From: Pseudomonas faucium
Lineage (GTDB): Bacteria; Pseudomonadota; Gammaproteobacteria; Pseudomonadales; Pseudomonadaceae
DNA: 64,000 nt
Direction: 5' to 3'
Assembly (NCBI RefSeq): GCF_021602585.1
Contig: NZ_BQIP01000027.1
Coordinates: 1-64,000 of the forward strand
In this document: in pieces, positions 25,877-34,112 of the stretch
Position numbering within the stretch: the stretch's first letter is position 1
Layout of the letters: each line of letters opens with the position of its first letter
Made by a program: the position numbers and the translations under genes
Notes under the pieces: model-generated
Database searches by the model: none
Told to the model about the DNA's origin: nothing
Seen by the model: only the letters and a program-made list of their open reading frames with translations

Positions 25877-27148
25877 ATGAGTGGCTACAACGCCGTATTG
25901 GCAAGAAATACCGGCAATGCTCCAGAAGGCATTGGCCCTTATTCGCAAAGTGTCGCGTTCTCGCACTACAACAACCTTAGCGCCCAGTTACCCATCGACC
26001 CCGCATCCGGTGCCGTGGTGGCAGGGGGTGTGAAGGCGCAGGCGGAGCAGTGTTTCAAGAACATCAAGGCCGTGGTGCAAAGCGTCGACCACACACTGGA
26101 GGATGTGGTCAGGCTCAGCATCTTCCTGCGCAACATAGCCGATGCCGAAGTCGTCAACAGCGTCTATTCGGCCTATTTCCCAGGCTATGTGCCGGTGGTG
26201 ACGACTGTCGCGGTTGCCGCATTGCCGATGGATGCCCTGGTGCAAGTGGAAGCCTTGCTTTCCAATGGCGTAGGCACGATCCCAAACGCCCCCCAGGCCG
26301 GCGACCTGATCAAGACGGTGTGCAATACCGAGCGTGCGCCGGCAAGCGCACTGTCCGCGCAGGCCGTGGCTTTTTCGCACTACAACAACTTGTCTGCGCA
26401 ACTGCCGATCGACCCGCAAACCGGCAAGTTGGTGGCAGGCGGTGCCAAGGAGCAGGCGGCGCAGTGCCTGAAAAACATCAAGGCGATCCTCGAAGGCATG
26501 GACGTGCCTTTCGATGACATCGTCAAGATCACCCTCTTCGTGAAAAACCTTTCGGACCTCGCGCAGGTCGACCAGGTGTACAAAACCTTCTTCCCCGACT
26601 CGGCCATTGCCAGGGCAGTCGCTTACTTCCCCGCGCGCACGGTCGTGGTGGCCTCAGGGTTGCCCATGGATGCGTTGGTGCAGATAGAAGCCGTCATCTC
26701 CCACGGCGATGGCACGCCACCGCAAGTTGTCGAAGACCGCCACGGGATTGTCATCAAGGCAAACAACACGCCCCGTGCGCCCCTGCACCCGCTGTCCACG
26801 CAAACGGTCGCCTTCTCGCACTACAACCACCTCTCTGCGCAACTGCCTTTGAACCCCAGTACCGGGAAGTTGGTGAGCGGGGGTGTGAAAGAGCAAGCGC
26901 AGCAATGCCTGAACAACGTCAAGGCGATTGTCGAAAGCATCGGCCACGCCCTGAGTGATGTGGTCAAGGTCAACGTCTTCCTTGCCGATATCCAGGACCT
27001 TGCCGCCGTGGACGAGGTGTACACGGCGTTCTTCCCCGATGGCGTGCCTGCACGCAGGGTGGTTGGCGTGTCCGCGCTGCCCGAGAACGCGCGGGTACAA
27101 GTCGATGTGGTGCTGGCAAACGCTGAAGGCACCCCGCCAGGCCAGTAG
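25877..27148 (+). CDS. Protein of three fused Rid (YjgF/UK114) domains
   Basis: A 423-residue cytoplasmic protein made of three Rid domains (about 1-135, 140-278, 288-423). Each carries the repeated AFSHYNxLSAQLPxxP and KEQAxQCxxNxKAI blocks. Rid domains work as homotrimers that hydrolyse reactive enamine/imine intermediates, so one chain could form a whole trimer. The catalytic Arg (Arg105 of RidA, in PAR) is present in domain 2 (Arg254) and domain 3 (Arg393) but is Val108 in domain 1. Ordinary Rid proteins have about 130 residues. No operon partner is on the same strand. Confidence 0.88.
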   Translation: MSGYNAVLARNTGNAPEGIGPYSQSVAFSHYNNLSAQLPIDPASGAVVAGGVKAQAEQCFKNIKAVVQSVDHTLEDVVRLSIFLRNIADAEVVNSVYSAYFPGYVPVVTTVAVAALPMDALVQVEALLSNGVGTIPNAPQAGDLIKTVCNTERAPASALSAQAVAFSHYNNLSAQLPIDPQTGKLVAGGAKEQAAQCLKNIKAILEGMDVPFDDIVKITLFVKNLSDLAQVDQVYKTFFPDSAIARAVAYFPARTVVVASGLPMDALVQIEAVISHGDGTPPQVVEDRHGIVIKANNTPRAPLHPLSTQTVAFSHYNHLSAQLPLNPSTGKLVSGGVKEQAQQCLNNVKAIVESIGHALSDVVKVNVFLADIQDLAAVDEVYTAFFPDGVPARRVVGVSALPENARVQVDVVLANAEGTPPGQ

Positions 27149-27159
27149 CCGGCGAACGT

Positions 27160-28131
27160 TCAGCCCACGCGCCCGTAGCGCTTGCGGTACTCCGCAGGCG
27201 TTACCCCCACGTGGCGGACGAAGGCGCGGCGCAAGGTGTCGGCATTGGCAAAGCCGCAGGCGGCCGCCACCTGCTTGGGCGCTTCGCGGCCTGCTTCCAG
27301 GCGCGCCCTGGCGGCGTTGACCCGGGCCAGTTCGACCCAGGCCGCCGGGGTCATGCCCACCTCGCTGTGGAACACCCGGGCAAAATGCCGCGGGCTCAGG
27401 CCGACACGGGCGGCGAGGGCGGCAATGCCATGGCCCTCGGCCGGGTTGGCGGCGATGTAGCGCTGCAGGCCCTGCAGCGCCGAACGCCCGGCCGGCGAAC
27501 TGGCGCCTTGGCGGCTGAACTGCAATTGCCCGCCCGGGCGCTTGAAGTACATCACCAGATGCCCCGCAACCTGTTTGGCCATTTCGTGGCCCAGGTCTTC
27601 TTCGACCAGGGCCAGGGCCAGGTCCAGCCCGGCGGTTACCCCGGCTGCGGTGCGCAGTTTGCCGTCGTGCACCTGGATGGCATCGGCATCGACCTGTACC
27701 GCGGGATAGCGCGCAGCCAGCGGCGCCGCCACCGACCAGTGGGTGGTCACCCGCCGCCCATCCAGCAGCCCCGCAGCCGCCAGGGCAAAGGCCCCGGTGC
27801 ACACCGAGCCGTAGCGCCGACAGGCGCCTGCGCGCTGGCGCAGCCAATCGAGAATGCCGGGGCGCAGGTACTGCTCGGCCGCCTGCGGGGTGCCTGCCAC
27901 CAGCAAGGTGTCGAGCGCTGGCAGTTCGTCGCCTATCCAGCCATCGGCCAGCAGCCGCGTGCCCGAGGAACTCACCAGCGGCCCCGGTTCGCAGGCCAGC
28001 AACAGCAGGCGGTAGGCCTGATGGCCGAGCTGCCGGTTGGCCTCGGCGAATACATCGAGCGGGCCGCAGGCATCGAGCAGTTGAACGCCCGGCAATGCCA
28101 GGATGGCAAGGGTGATCGGCTGTTTGGGCAT
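27160..28131 (-). CDS. GlxA family regulator (DJ-1/PfpI domain plus AraC)
   Basis: 323 residues. Residues 1-180 form a DJ-1/PfpI glutamine-amidotransferase-like domain with the nucleophile-elbow-like GSVCTGAFALAAAG. The C-terminal 100 residues are an AraC/XylS helix-turn-helix pair (HGIAALAARVGLSPRHFARVF ... FANADTLRRAFVRHVGVTPAEYR). It is divergent from the HD-domain gene at 28264, which it probably activates. The effector is unknown. Confidence 0.9.
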   Translation of the reverse strand: MPKQPITLAILALPGVQLLDACGPLDVFAEANRQLGHQAYRLLLLACEPGPLVSSSGTRLLADGWIGDELPALDTLLVAGTPQAAEQYLRPGILDWLRQRAGACRRYGSVCTGAFALAAAGLLDGRRVTTHWSVAAPLAARYPAVQVDADAIQVHDGKLRTAAGVTAGLDLALALVEEDLGHEMAKQVAGHLVMYFKRPGGQLQFSRQGASSPAGRSALQGLQRYIAANPAEGHGIAALAARVGLSPRHFARVFHSEVGMTPAAWVELARVNAARARLEAGREAPKQVAAACGFANADTLRRAFVRHVGVTPAEYRKRYGRVG

Positions 28132-28263
28132 GGCGGTTTCTCAAGGGGCGCGGGCAAGGCTGTATGGCGCCGACAATGGCAGTATCTGACTGGTCAAGTC
28201 AATTGAGGACATAGGCGGCGCCCAGCAGACTGGACGGGTCATCCACCCCTCCGAGGTACGCAC

Positions 28264-28905
28264 ATGTCCACATCCATTGCCGGCATCCACATCCCCGACA
28301 GCGCCATGGCGCGAGAAATCACCGAGCTGGTGCGCGACACGGCATCGCCGCTGCTCTACCACCACTCCAGCCGGGTCTTCTATTTCGCCGCCCTGGCCGG
28401 CCAGCGCCTGGGGCTGAAATACGACAGCGAGCTGCTGTACGCCGGCTGCATGTTCCATGACATGGGCCTGACCCACTCGCACAGCAGCGATTGCTGCCGC
28501 TTCGAGGTCGACGGGGCCAACGCCGCGCGCGATTTCCTGCAGCGCCACGGCGTCGACGAGCGCGATGTCGAGCGGGTCTGGACGGCCATTGCCCTGCACA
28601 CCACGCCCGGCATCCCGGAACACATGCACCCGCTGATTGCGCTGGTGACCGCAGGTGTCGAAACCGACGTGCTCGGCCTGCACCACGAAGGGCTCGGCAG
28701 TGCGGCGCGAGAGGCCGTGGTGCAGGCGCACCCACGTGGCGAGCAGTTCAAGGAAGCGATCATCCAGGCGTTCTACGAAGGCATCCGGCACAAGCCGCAG
28801 ACCACCTTCGGCAACGTCAAGGCCGATGTGATCGCGGACAAGGAGCCGGGATTCCGGCCTGGCAACTTCTGCAGCGTGATTCGCCAGTCGTGCTGGCCCA
28901 GTTGA
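28264..28905 (+). CDS. HD-domain phosphohydrolase-like protein, cyanamide-hydratase-like
   Basis: 213 residues with an HD metal site: His33/His34 (LLYHHSSR), His65-Asp66 (GCMFHDMGLT), His112 (ALHTTPG) and an Asp near 135 (GVETDVLG). Size and spacing match the small HD proteins related to cyanamide hydratase; a hydratase or hydrolase role is inferred from similarity only. The ATG has gaggtacgcac upstream. It is divergent from the GlxA-type regulator and followed by a Rid-family gene, suggesting a small detoxification or catabolic unit. Confidence 0.8.
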   Translation: MSTSIAGIHIPDSAMAREITELVRDTASPLLYHHSSRVFYFAALAGQRLGLKYDSELLYAGCMFHDMGLTHSHSSDCCRFEVDGANAARDFLQRHGVDERDVERVWTAIALHTTPGIPEHMHPLIALVTAGVETDVLGLHHEGLGSAAREAVVQAHPRGEQFKEAIIQAFYEGIRHKPQTTFGNVKADVIADKEPGFRPGNFCSVIRQSCWPS

Positions 28906-28986
28906 GCGCTGGCGCGCACATGCATGGACGGCACGCACGTACTCGCGTAGGTTTGCCATCCGTCCATTTCCTGAGTTAGCCAGGCC

Positions 28987-29379
28987 ATGACCGATCGCCA
29001 GATCATCATTCCAGAGCAGATGAAGTTGCTTAGCGAGCAGGCGGGCTACGCCCCAGCGGTAAAAGTTGGCAAGACGCTCTACTGCGCAGGCCAGGTAGGG
29101 CGTACCGCGCAGCTGACAGTCATCGAAGACCCGCAGCAGCAGTTTCTGGCCGCATGGGAAAACCTGCGGCTGGTCTTGAGCGCCGGTGGCTGCAGCTTTG
29201 AAGATGTGGTGGAGATGACGACCTATCACGTCGACATGCACCGCCACATGCCAACCTTCAGGCGTGTGAAGGATCAGGTCTTTCCAAGGGGCACCTGTGC
29301 ATGGACGTGCATAGGCGTCAGTGAACTCGCAAGGCCGGGCCTGCTGGTGGAGATCAAGTGCATTGCCGTGCAGCGCTAG
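28987..29379 (+). CDS. Rid family (YjgF/UK114) protein
   Basis: A 130-residue single-domain Rid protein (YAPAVKVGKTLYCAGQVGR; QQFLAAWENLRLVLSAGGCSFEDVVEMTTYHVD). The position of RidA Arg105 is RGTCAWTCIGVSELA, without the PAR triplet, so it belongs to a non-RidA subgroup where the classical deaminase Arg is not kept. It lies 81 bases after the HD gene and 21 bases before a binding-protein gene, probably as part of one transcript. Confidence 0.85.
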   Translation: MTDRQIIIPEQMKLLSEQAGYAPAVKVGKTLYCAGQVGRTAQLTVIEDPQQQFLAAWENLRLVLSAGGCSFEDVVEMTTYHVDMHRHMPTFRRVKDQVFPRGTCAWTCIGVSELARPGLLVEIKCIAVQR

Positions 29380-29400
29380 CGCTTTTGGAGAGCAAATTCC

Positions 29401-30327
29401 ATGAGTAAGGCTTGGGGGCTGTTGCTTGCAGCGCTTTTCACCGTGCCGGCCGTGGCCGGCACTTACCGCAACTGCGCGCAGCAGTGGAACCTGCCCCCGT
29501 CGCCACCTTCGCGCATCGTCGCCCTCAACCAGCATGCGGCCGATCTGCTGCTGGCGCTGGACGCCGGCCCTGCGCTGGTCGGCGTGGCCTACCTCGATGA
29601 CAATGGCGCGGGTTGGCGCCAGGGGCAGTACGCCGGCGTGCCGGTGATCGCCCGCGAGTACCCGGCCAGCGAAGTGCTGTACGCGCAAAGGCCCGACTTG
29701 GTGGTGGGCGGTTTCGCTTCGGCGTTCGGCGCCGGCATCACCTCGAGAAGCGCACTGGGCGCCAATGGCATTGCCTCCTACCTGCTGGAGTCAGCGTGCG
29801 ACGGCCATTCGCTGGATTACTTCGGCCATGTGCGTCACGACCTGGCCACCCTGGGGGCGTTGCTGGGCCGGCAACGGAAGGCCGGCGAACTGATCACCTC
29901 CATGGACCGCGACCTGGCCCGCGCCCGGGCGCTGGGCAGCGCCAGCAAACCGCTGTCGGTGTTCTACCTGGACAGCGAAATCAAAGGCCTCGACAGCCAG
30001 GGCAAGCGCGGCTTCGTCACCCAGTTGCTGGCGGCTGCCGGGGCGCGAAATGTGTTTGCCGACATCGACCTGTACCGCGTCAACGCCAGCCGCGAGACCT
30101 TGTTGCTGAGTGACCCGGACGTGATCCTGCTAGCCGACGCCGTGTGGTCGCCCGCCAGCCGCAAGCGCCAACTGCTGCTGCGTGACCCGGTGCTGTCGCG
30201 CCTGCGCGCCGTGCGCGAGCAGCGCATGATCGACATCCCGTTCACCCACCTGATGCCCACGCCGGCCAGCGGCCGTGTGGCGCTGGCGCTTGGGGAGCAG
30301 TTCAAGGCATTGCAGGCGGCGGATTGA
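29401..30327 (+). CDS. ABC-type substrate-binding protein (TroA/BtuF fold)
   Basis: 308 residues with a signal peptide (MSKAWGLLLAALFTVPAVAGT). The fold matches the helical-backbone binding proteins for iron-siderophores, cobalamin or metals (RIVALNQHAADLLLALDAGPALVGVA; LVVGGFAS). It differs from the riboswitch-controlled protein at 22316 and has no riboswitch upstream. The Rid gene ends 21 bases before it. No permease or ATPase gene adjoins, so the ligand is unknown. It converges with ada 45 bases away. Confidence 0.8.
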   Translation: MSKAWGLLLAALFTVPAVAGTYRNCAQQWNLPPSPPSRIVALNQHAADLLLALDAGPALVGVAYLDDNGAGWRQGQYAGVPVIAREYPASEVLYAQRPDLVVGGFASAFGAGITSRSALGANGIASYLLESACDGHSLDYFGHVRHDLATLGALLGRQRKAGELITSMDRDLARARALGSASKPLSVFYLDSEIKGLDSQGKRGFVTQLLAAAGARNVFADIDLYRVNASRETLLLSDPDVILLADAVWSPASRKRQLLLRDPVLSRLRAVREQRMIDIPFTHLMPTPASGRVALALGEQFKALQAAD

Positions 30328-30372
30328 GGGGCTTGCCGTCATTGCCCAGCAGCCGCCATAGCCGTGGCGCGG

Positions 30373-31449
30373 TCAATGGCCGGACTCGCGATCGAGCAGC
30401 TCGCGCTTGCGCTCCACGCCCCAGCGATAACCCGAGATGTCGCCATCACGGCGCACCACCCGGTGGCAGGGGATCGCCACCGCGATGTGGTTGGCCGCGC
30501 AGGCCTGGGCCACCGCCCGCACGGCCTTGGGCGCGCCGATGCGTTCGGCGATGTCACTGTAGCTGGCCGTCGCACCTGGCGGGATCTCGCGCAGCGCTTG
30601 CCAGACGCGCTGCTGAAACGCCGTGCCCTGGATGTCCAGGGGCAGGTTCAGGCCCAGCGAGGGCGCTTCGATGAAGCCCACCACCTGGGCGACCAGGGCC
30701 TCGAACTGCGGGTCGGCGCCAATCAGCTGGGCCTTGGGAAACTGGTCCTGCAGATCGGTCAGCAGCGCCTCCGGGTCTTCGCCCAGGAGGATCGCGCAGA
30801 TGCCGCGCTGGCTCTGGGCGACCAGGATCGCCCCAAGCGAACAGGCGCCGATGGCAAAGCGAATGGCCGTGCCCACGCCGCCATCCCGGTAGGCCTTCAC
30901 GCGCATGCCCAGCAGTTGCTCGGAGGTGGCGTAGAAGCGGCTGTTGGAATTGAAGCCGGCGCCGTAGATGGCGTCGGTCACCGAGGTTTCGCCCTGGCCC
31001 AGTTCTTCGCGCAGCTTGCGGGCGCGGGTGGCCGAGGCATACGCCTTGGGCGTCAGGCCGGTTTCGGCCTTGAACAGGCGGTGGAAGTGAAAGGCACTCA
31101 GGCCCAGTTGCGCCGCCAGTTCGTCGAGCGTGGGTGGCGTGGGCGAGGCGTCCATCAGCCGGCAGGCCTTGGCCACCAGCGCGGCGCGCTGTTCGCGGGC
31201 GCCGGTCTGGTCGCGCGAGGCGCGCAGGCTTGGCCGAAAACCGGCGGCCTCGGCCTGCGCTGCGTCGTTGAAGAACATGACGTTTTCGCGCTTGGGGCGG
31301 CGCGCGCTGGAGCTGGGCCGGCAGTACACGCCGGTGGTGCGCACGGCATACACGAAATGCTCGTCCGCGGCGGGGTCGCGGGCCTGCACGGCGGCCCAGC
31401 GTTGTTCATCCGTGTTGAAAGGGGCGCTCGACGGCTTGGGCAGGTTCAT
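30373..31449 (-). CDS. ada: Ada: methylation-response regulator and O6-methylguanine-DNA methyltransferase
   Basis: 358 residues: an N-terminal Ada phosphotriester domain (1-85), an AraC helix-turn-helix (about 95-190) and a C-terminal methyltransferase with nucleophile Cys328 in IPCHRVVR. In E. coli Cys38, Cys42, Cys69 and Cys72 bind zinc. Here only the first is kept (Cys43 in VYCRPSSS); the others are Ser47, Ser74 and Ala77. Repair of alkylated guanine should be intact, but phosphotriester sensing may work differently. It lies 79 bases downstream of the AlkA-like glycosylase on the same strand. Confidence 0.92.
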   Translation of the reverse strand: MNLPKPSSAPFNTDEQRWAAVQARDPAADEHFVYAVRTTGVYCRPSSSARRPKRENVMFFNDAAQAEAAGFRPSLRASRDQTGAREQRAALVAKACRLMDASPTPPTLDELAAQLGLSAFHFHRLFKAETGLTPKAYASATRARKLREELGQGETSVTDAIYGAGFNSNSRFYATSEQLLGMRVKAYRDGGVGTAIRFAIGACSLGAILVAQSQRGICAILLGEDPEALLTDLQDQFPKAQLIGADPQFEALVAQVVGFIEAPSLGLNLPLDIQGTAFQQRVWQALREIPPGATASYSDIAERIGAPKAVRAVAQACAANHIAVAIPCHRVVRRDGDISGYRWGVERKRELLDRESGH

Positions 31450-31528
31450 GGCGCAATCTCGCTAAGGGGGAGTGGGGCCAGTCTATGAACCCCTCGCTGC
31501 GCAAGCACTCCGGTTCTTGCGCTTGAAT

Positions 31529-32143
31529 TCACCTGGCCTGGGGCACGCGCCACAGGTACCAGGCCGCGGTGGTGCGGTGGGGGCTCCAGGGTTCGCCGAT
31601 TTCGCGCATCTGGCGCGGCGTCGGGGCTTTTTCCAGGCCTTTGAGGCGCCGGTAACCCTCGCGCACGCCAAAGTCGTCGACCGGCAGGATGTCGGCCCGC
31701 TCCAGGCTGTAGATCAGGAACATTTCCACCGTCCAGCGGCCGACACCGCGCAGCGACACCAGGCGCTCGACCAGCTCGGCGTCGCTCATCGCCTGGGCCT
31801 CGGCCAGCGTCGGCACCACGCCATCCAGGCGCGCCTGGGCAATCGCGCGGACAGTCGCCAGCTTGTTCGCGGAAAAGCCGCAGGCCCTTTGCCGTTCGGC
31901 GTCCGTGGCCAGCAAGGCGTCGGCAGCGGGGAATGCCTGGTCGGGATAGAGCGCCAGAAACCGCCCCAGGATCGCATCGCCGGCCTTGACGTGCAGTTGC
32001 TGGTAGGCGATGGCGCGAATCAGCGCTTCGTAGGGCTCGCGGGCCGGTTTGGTTTCATGGCGGCAGGGGCCGATGGCGCTGATGTGGCGCGCCCATTCGT
32101 CGTCCAGGCCCTGCAGGAACAGGGCGGCATTTGCATAAGTCAC
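31529..32143 (-). CDS. DNA-3-methyladenine glycosylase, AlkA-like
   Basis: A 204-residue HhH-GPD base-excision glycosylase. It has the helix-hairpin-helix LVSLRGVGRWTVEMFLIYSL followed by the catalytic Asp in LPVDDFGVREGYR, as in AlkA. It lacks the AlkA N-terminal domain, like many short 3-methyladenine glycosylases. Translation probably starts at GTG 32143 (VTYANAALFL), with ggag 8 bases upstream; there is no suitable ATG. It precedes ada, forming an adaptive-response pair. Confidence 0.85.
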   Translation of the reverse strand: MTYANAALFLQGLDDEWARHISAIGPCRHETKPAREPYEALIRAIAYQQLHVKAGDAILGRFLALYPDQAFPAADALLATDAERQRACGFSANKLATVRAIAQARLDGVVPTLAEAQAMSDAELVERLVSLRGVGRWTVEMFLIYSLERADILPVDDFGVREGYRRLKGLEKAPTPRQMREIGEPWSPHRTTAAWYLWRVPQAR

Positions 32144-32212
32144 GGCGGGCGCTCCAACAGCCAGCGTTAACAGTGTAGGCTGCAAGCGTATCTCTTTTTT
32201 ACCGAGCTCCGT

Positions 32213-32374
32213 ATGAACCGCCGCAAGAAAATCAAACAGCTGATGCAAGCCCACGCCAAGAAAGCCAGCGCCAAGCTGGCCCCGCGCAGCAAACCCAAGT
32301 ACATCTGCAAGGCCGAGCGCCTGAAAATGGCCGAACAGGCCGCCCTCGACGGCATTGCTGTCGTTCAAGAGTGA
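32213..32374 (+). CDS. Small DUF2986-type protein
   Basis: A 53-residue basic protein (MNRRKKIKQLMQAHAKKASA ... KPKYICKAERLKMAEQAA). It is Lys/Ala-rich with a single Cys and matches the pattern of the small DUF2986 family found in gamma-proteobacteria. It is divergent from the glycosylase gene with a 69-base gap. The function is unknown; the charge suggests binding to nucleic acid or ribosome. Confidence 0.75.
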   Translation: MNRRKKIKQLMQAHAKKASAKLAPRSKPKYICKAERLKMAEQAALDGIAVVQE

Positions 32375-32386
32375 CGCCTGCGGCGG

Positions 32387-32770
32387 TCAGTTCGCGTACT
32401 GGGCGATGCCGTTGCCGAACGACCAGTTCTCCTTGCGCACCTCGACCAGGTTGATGAACACATCCTCCGGGCGCACGCCGGCTTCGCGCTCGAGCCCTTG
32501 CGCGATGGCCAGGTACAGCGCTTTCTTCTGCTCCAGGGTGCGGCCCTCGTTGAGGGTGATCTGGATGAAGACCTGGGCCTCGGTGCGCTGGATGCCCAGG
32601 TAGTGTGGGTCGTTCACCAGCTTGTCGCTGTCGTGTTCGGTCAGCACCTGGAAGTTGTCGTGCTCCGGCACGTTGATGGTCTGGCGCATGGCGGCGTAGA
32701 CCACCTTGCCCAGGGTCTGCAGGTGGGTGGGGTTGGGCTGGCGTCTGATGTCGATGCGTACCAGTGGCAT
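32387..32770 (-). CDS. Tautomerase family protein
   Basis: 127 residues beginning MPLVRIDIRRQPNP, so that Pro would be the catalytic N-terminal residue after Met removal. It has the beta-alpha-beta tautomerase repeats (QTINVPEHDNFQVLTEHD; FINLVEVRKENWSFGNGIAQYA). The length suits the trimeric MSAD/tautomerase-like group. The substrate is unknown. ggagcccgac precedes the ATG. It converges with DUF2986 (12 bases apart). Confidence 0.85.
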   Translation of the reverse strand: MPLVRIDIRRQPNPTHLQTLGKVVYAAMRQTINVPEHDNFQVLTEHDSDKLVNDPHYLGIQRTEAQVFIQITLNEGRTLEQKKALYLAIAQGLEREAGVRPEDVFINLVEVRKENWSFGNGIAQYAN

Positions 32771-32870
32771 GTCGGGCTCCTCGAAGGGGAACGCTGCGGC
32801 GGGTTGGCAGTGCGACAGTAACGATAGCTGGGTGGGGCAGTACTATCCAAAAGCGTGTGCGTTGCACCTA

Positions 32871-32960
32871 CTGTGGGAGCCGACTTGCCGGCGATGGGGC
32901 CCGAGCTGACACTCAGGGTTGCCTGCCCTGGCCTCATCGCCGGCAAGCCGGCTCCCACAG
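32871..32960. repeat. Inverted REP pair
   Basis: ctgtgggagccgacttgccg (from 32871) and its inverted copy ending cggctcccacag (to 32960) face each other across about 30 bases. This is the back-to-back REP arrangement of P. putida genomes, and it lies between the tautomerase and RidA genes. Confidence 0.8.
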
Positions 32961-33022
32961 GAGAAGTACGCGAGCCTTGGCTTGTGGGCTCCCACAGGAG
33001 AAGTGTGCGACCCTTGCTTGTG
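32950..33022. repeat. Two tandem ~37-bp direct repeats at the REP edge
   Basis: ggctcccacaggagaagt followed by a gcgagccttggcttgtg-type tail occurs at 32950-32986 and again at 32987-33022 with a few changes. The second copy ends 2 bases before the ridA stop codon. Confidence 0.7.
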
Positions 33023-33024
33023 GG

Positions 33025-33399
33025 CTAAGGCACACAAGCGTAGACAACCAACTCCACCAGCATCTCTTCGCGGGCGAGCCCGGCCACCACCACGGCGGCG
33101 CGGTTGGGGTAGGGGGGCTGGAAGTACTGGCCATAGAGGCTGTTGACCGTCGCCAGATAGCTGCGGTCGGTCACATAGATCAGCACCTGGGTCACGTCGT
33201 CCAGCGAGGCGCCCGCCGCCTCCAGGGTGTGGCGCAGGTTGTCCAGGGTCTGGCGGGTCTGGGCCTCGATGCCGCCGGGCACCACCTGGCCCTGGGCGTC
33301 GATCGGGATCTGTGCAGTGTACAGCGTGCCATTGCCCACCACCGCCCATTCCAGCGGCGCCTTGGAGGCATACAGGTCGGTCTTGATCGCATGTTTCAT
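33025..33399 (-). CDS. RidA family protein, end of the catabolic operon
   Basis: A 124-residue Rid-family protein (MKHAIKTDLYASKAPLEWAVVGNGTLYTAQIPIDAQGQVVPGG). The segment matching the RidA Arg105 region reads PPYPNRAAVVVAGLA, keeping an Arg. It probably hydrolyses a reactive enamine or imine made by the upstream oxidative steps, or one generated from an amine substrate. caggaaccc precedes the ATG. It follows the DUF3726 gene by 24 bases as the last gene of the operon beginning at 39879. Confidence 0.85.
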   Translation of the reverse strand: MKHAIKTDLYASKAPLEWAVVGNGTLYTAQIPIDAQGQVVPGGIEAQTRQTLDNLRHTLEAAGASLDDVTQVLIYVTDRSYLATVNSLYGQYFQPPYPNRAAVVVAGLAREEMLVELVVYACVP

Positions 33400-33423
33400 T
33401 GAAGGGTTCCTGAAGGTTGGCAA

Positions 33424-34110
33424 TCAGTCGGCATCGCTACCACCGCCAGCGCCATGACGGCGCGAGGCTTCGGTGCTCTCGACCAGGATCTGTTCGGCGA
33501 ACTGCTGCAGCCGCTGCCAGGTCTGCTCGCTCACCACGAAACCCTGGCTCAGCGTGCCGACGCGGGTGACCGCCGCTGTAGCGGCTTGCGTCGGCCGGCT
33601 GAACAGCACGGTGATGCTTTGTTCTGCGCAAGGTTCGGCGGCTTCGCTGTGCAGGGCGGGGCAGCTGGCGCCAGCGGCGAACGTCGCCACATGCCGCTGG
33701 CGTGCATCGCCCCACTGGGCGCGCACCGCAAGGCCGCGTTCGGCCGCCCGGCTCAGGTAGCCCAGCAACAGCAGGCGGTTGTGGCACTGCTGGATGCGCA
33801 GCACGGCCTGGCCGTCGCGCAGGGCCTTGCCCAGTGCCAGCTCCACCACGGTGGCGGCGCAGCGCAGCACGCTCTGGCCCTGGGCGTCGATCACCAGCAG
33901 GGCGCTGTCTTCATGGCACAGGCTGTAGGGCCGTGCGGCTTCGCTGTGCAGGTAATCCAGCGCCTTGGCCAGCGTGCCGACGCCGTCCAGCCCTTGCAGG
34001 TGCAGCCAGCCGACCAGCTCGGCGGCATCCTCGCAGTCACCGGGCGCAAAGCCCATGCCTTCGAAGGCCTTGCGGCACATCACCTGGATCTCGTTGAGCG
34101 ATACGCGCAT
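33424..34110 (-). CDS. DUF3726 family protein
   Basis: A 228-residue protein with the DUF3726 N-terminal signature (VSLNEIQVMCRKAFEGMGF, then DAAELVGWLHLQGLDGV). No catalytic motif is recognised. Translation starts at ATG 34110 with ggagg 10 bases upstream; a GTG two codons earlier is also in frame. It follows the large unknown protein by 2 bases, so they are probably coupled. The function is unknown. Confidence 0.75.
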   Translation of the reverse strand: MRVSLNEIQVMCRKAFEGMGFAPGDCEDAAELVGWLHLQGLDGVGTLAKALDYLHSEAARPYSLCHEDSALLVIDAQGQSVLRCAATVVELALGKALRDGQAVLRIQQCHNRLLLLGYLSRAAERGLAVRAQWGDARQRHVATFAAGASCPALHSEAAEPCAEQSITVLFSRPTQAATAAVTRVGTLSQGFVVSEQTWQRLQQFAEQILVESTEASRRHGAGGGSDAD

Positions 34111-34112
34111 GG

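Noticed and set aside
29401-30327. Second B12-binding protein under riboswitch control
   Set aside because: No B12 box or adenosylcobalamin-type leader lies upstream. Only the fold is shared with the protein at 22316.
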